A stretch of 25,397 bases of DNA from Thiodiazotropha sp037384445. GTDB lineage: Bacteria > Pseudomonadota > Gammaproteobacteria > Chromatiales > Chromatiaceae. Location of the stretch: NCBI GenBank assembly GCA_037384445.1, contig JARRNY010000060.1:1-25397 (forward strand). Reading direction: 5' to 3'. This document shows, in pieces, positions 25,343-25,397 of the stretch (position 1 is the first letter of the stretch; every line of letters begins with the position of its first letter). The position numbers were made by a program, and so were the translations under genes. Under the pieces are notes generated by a model. It searched no databases, was not told where the DNA came from, and saw only the letters and a program-made list of their open reading frames with translations.

Positions 25343-25397
25343 GTTGGGTCGTCTGTGTGATTCAAGGCTCGCAGGTGGTTGAGCCGACTGCCCTGCC

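Overview
The window looks like chromosome from a free-living or environmental gammaproteobacterium. The protein set (tRNA t6A dehydratase TcdA, QseC/OmpR-type two-component pair, CZB-domain receptors, several c-di-GMP proteins, a large multiheme cytochrome c) would suit a metabolically versatile Chromatiales-like or sulfur-oxidising lineage, but that placement is inference from gene style, not a search result. No rRNA, tRNA, CRISPR array, phage or intact insertion sequence was seen.

Layout. (1) 1-2688, plus strand: the 3' part of a HAMP-PAS-GGDEF-EAL protein whose EAL barrel lacks the DDFG catalytic strand, then a PhnD-like periplasmic binding protein. (2) 2744-7967, minus strand: response regulator, overlapping QseC-type kinase, and a 1030-residue exported cytochrome with two PKD domains and nine CxxCH motifs. 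(3) 8190-8543, minus: small four-helix membrane protein. (4) 8732-11468, plus: an SOS-type cassette of LexA, Y-family DNA polymerase and a short SRAP protein. The lexA promoter carries two GTTC-N7-GTTC boxes, the alphaproteobacterial SOS operator form rather than the CTGT-N8-ACAG form usual in gammaproteobacteria. Both junctions next to the polymerase hold related GC-rich repeats. (5) 11799-14177, plus: a chemoreceptor with a C-terminal zinc-binding CZB domain. (6) 14410-15631, minus: a tiny membrane protein and a Tat-exported aldo/keto reductase, divergent from (7) 15773-17621, plus: DsbA-family protein, a 141-bp element with perfect 22-bp inverted ends that includes the preceding stop codon, an RsmC-like methyltransferase and an RDD membrane protein. 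(8) 17633-25342, minus: TcdA, a PAS-GGDEF-EAL-CZB protein with an upstream periplasmic binding protein, a dGTPase-like HD hydrolase and an EamA transporter.

Themes. Signalling dominates. Two loci each pair an orphan periplasmic binding protein (no permease or ATPase nearby) with a membrane GGDEF/EAL protein. Two proteins of different output, a chemoreceptor and a c-di-GMP enzyme, carry C-terminal CZB domains with all four predicted zinc ligands. The two-component genes sit directly upstream of the multiheme cytochrome and may control it. The SOS cassette is the most self-contained system: a self-cleaving repressor, a translesion polymerase and an abasic-site-protecting SRAP homologue, under an unusual operator.
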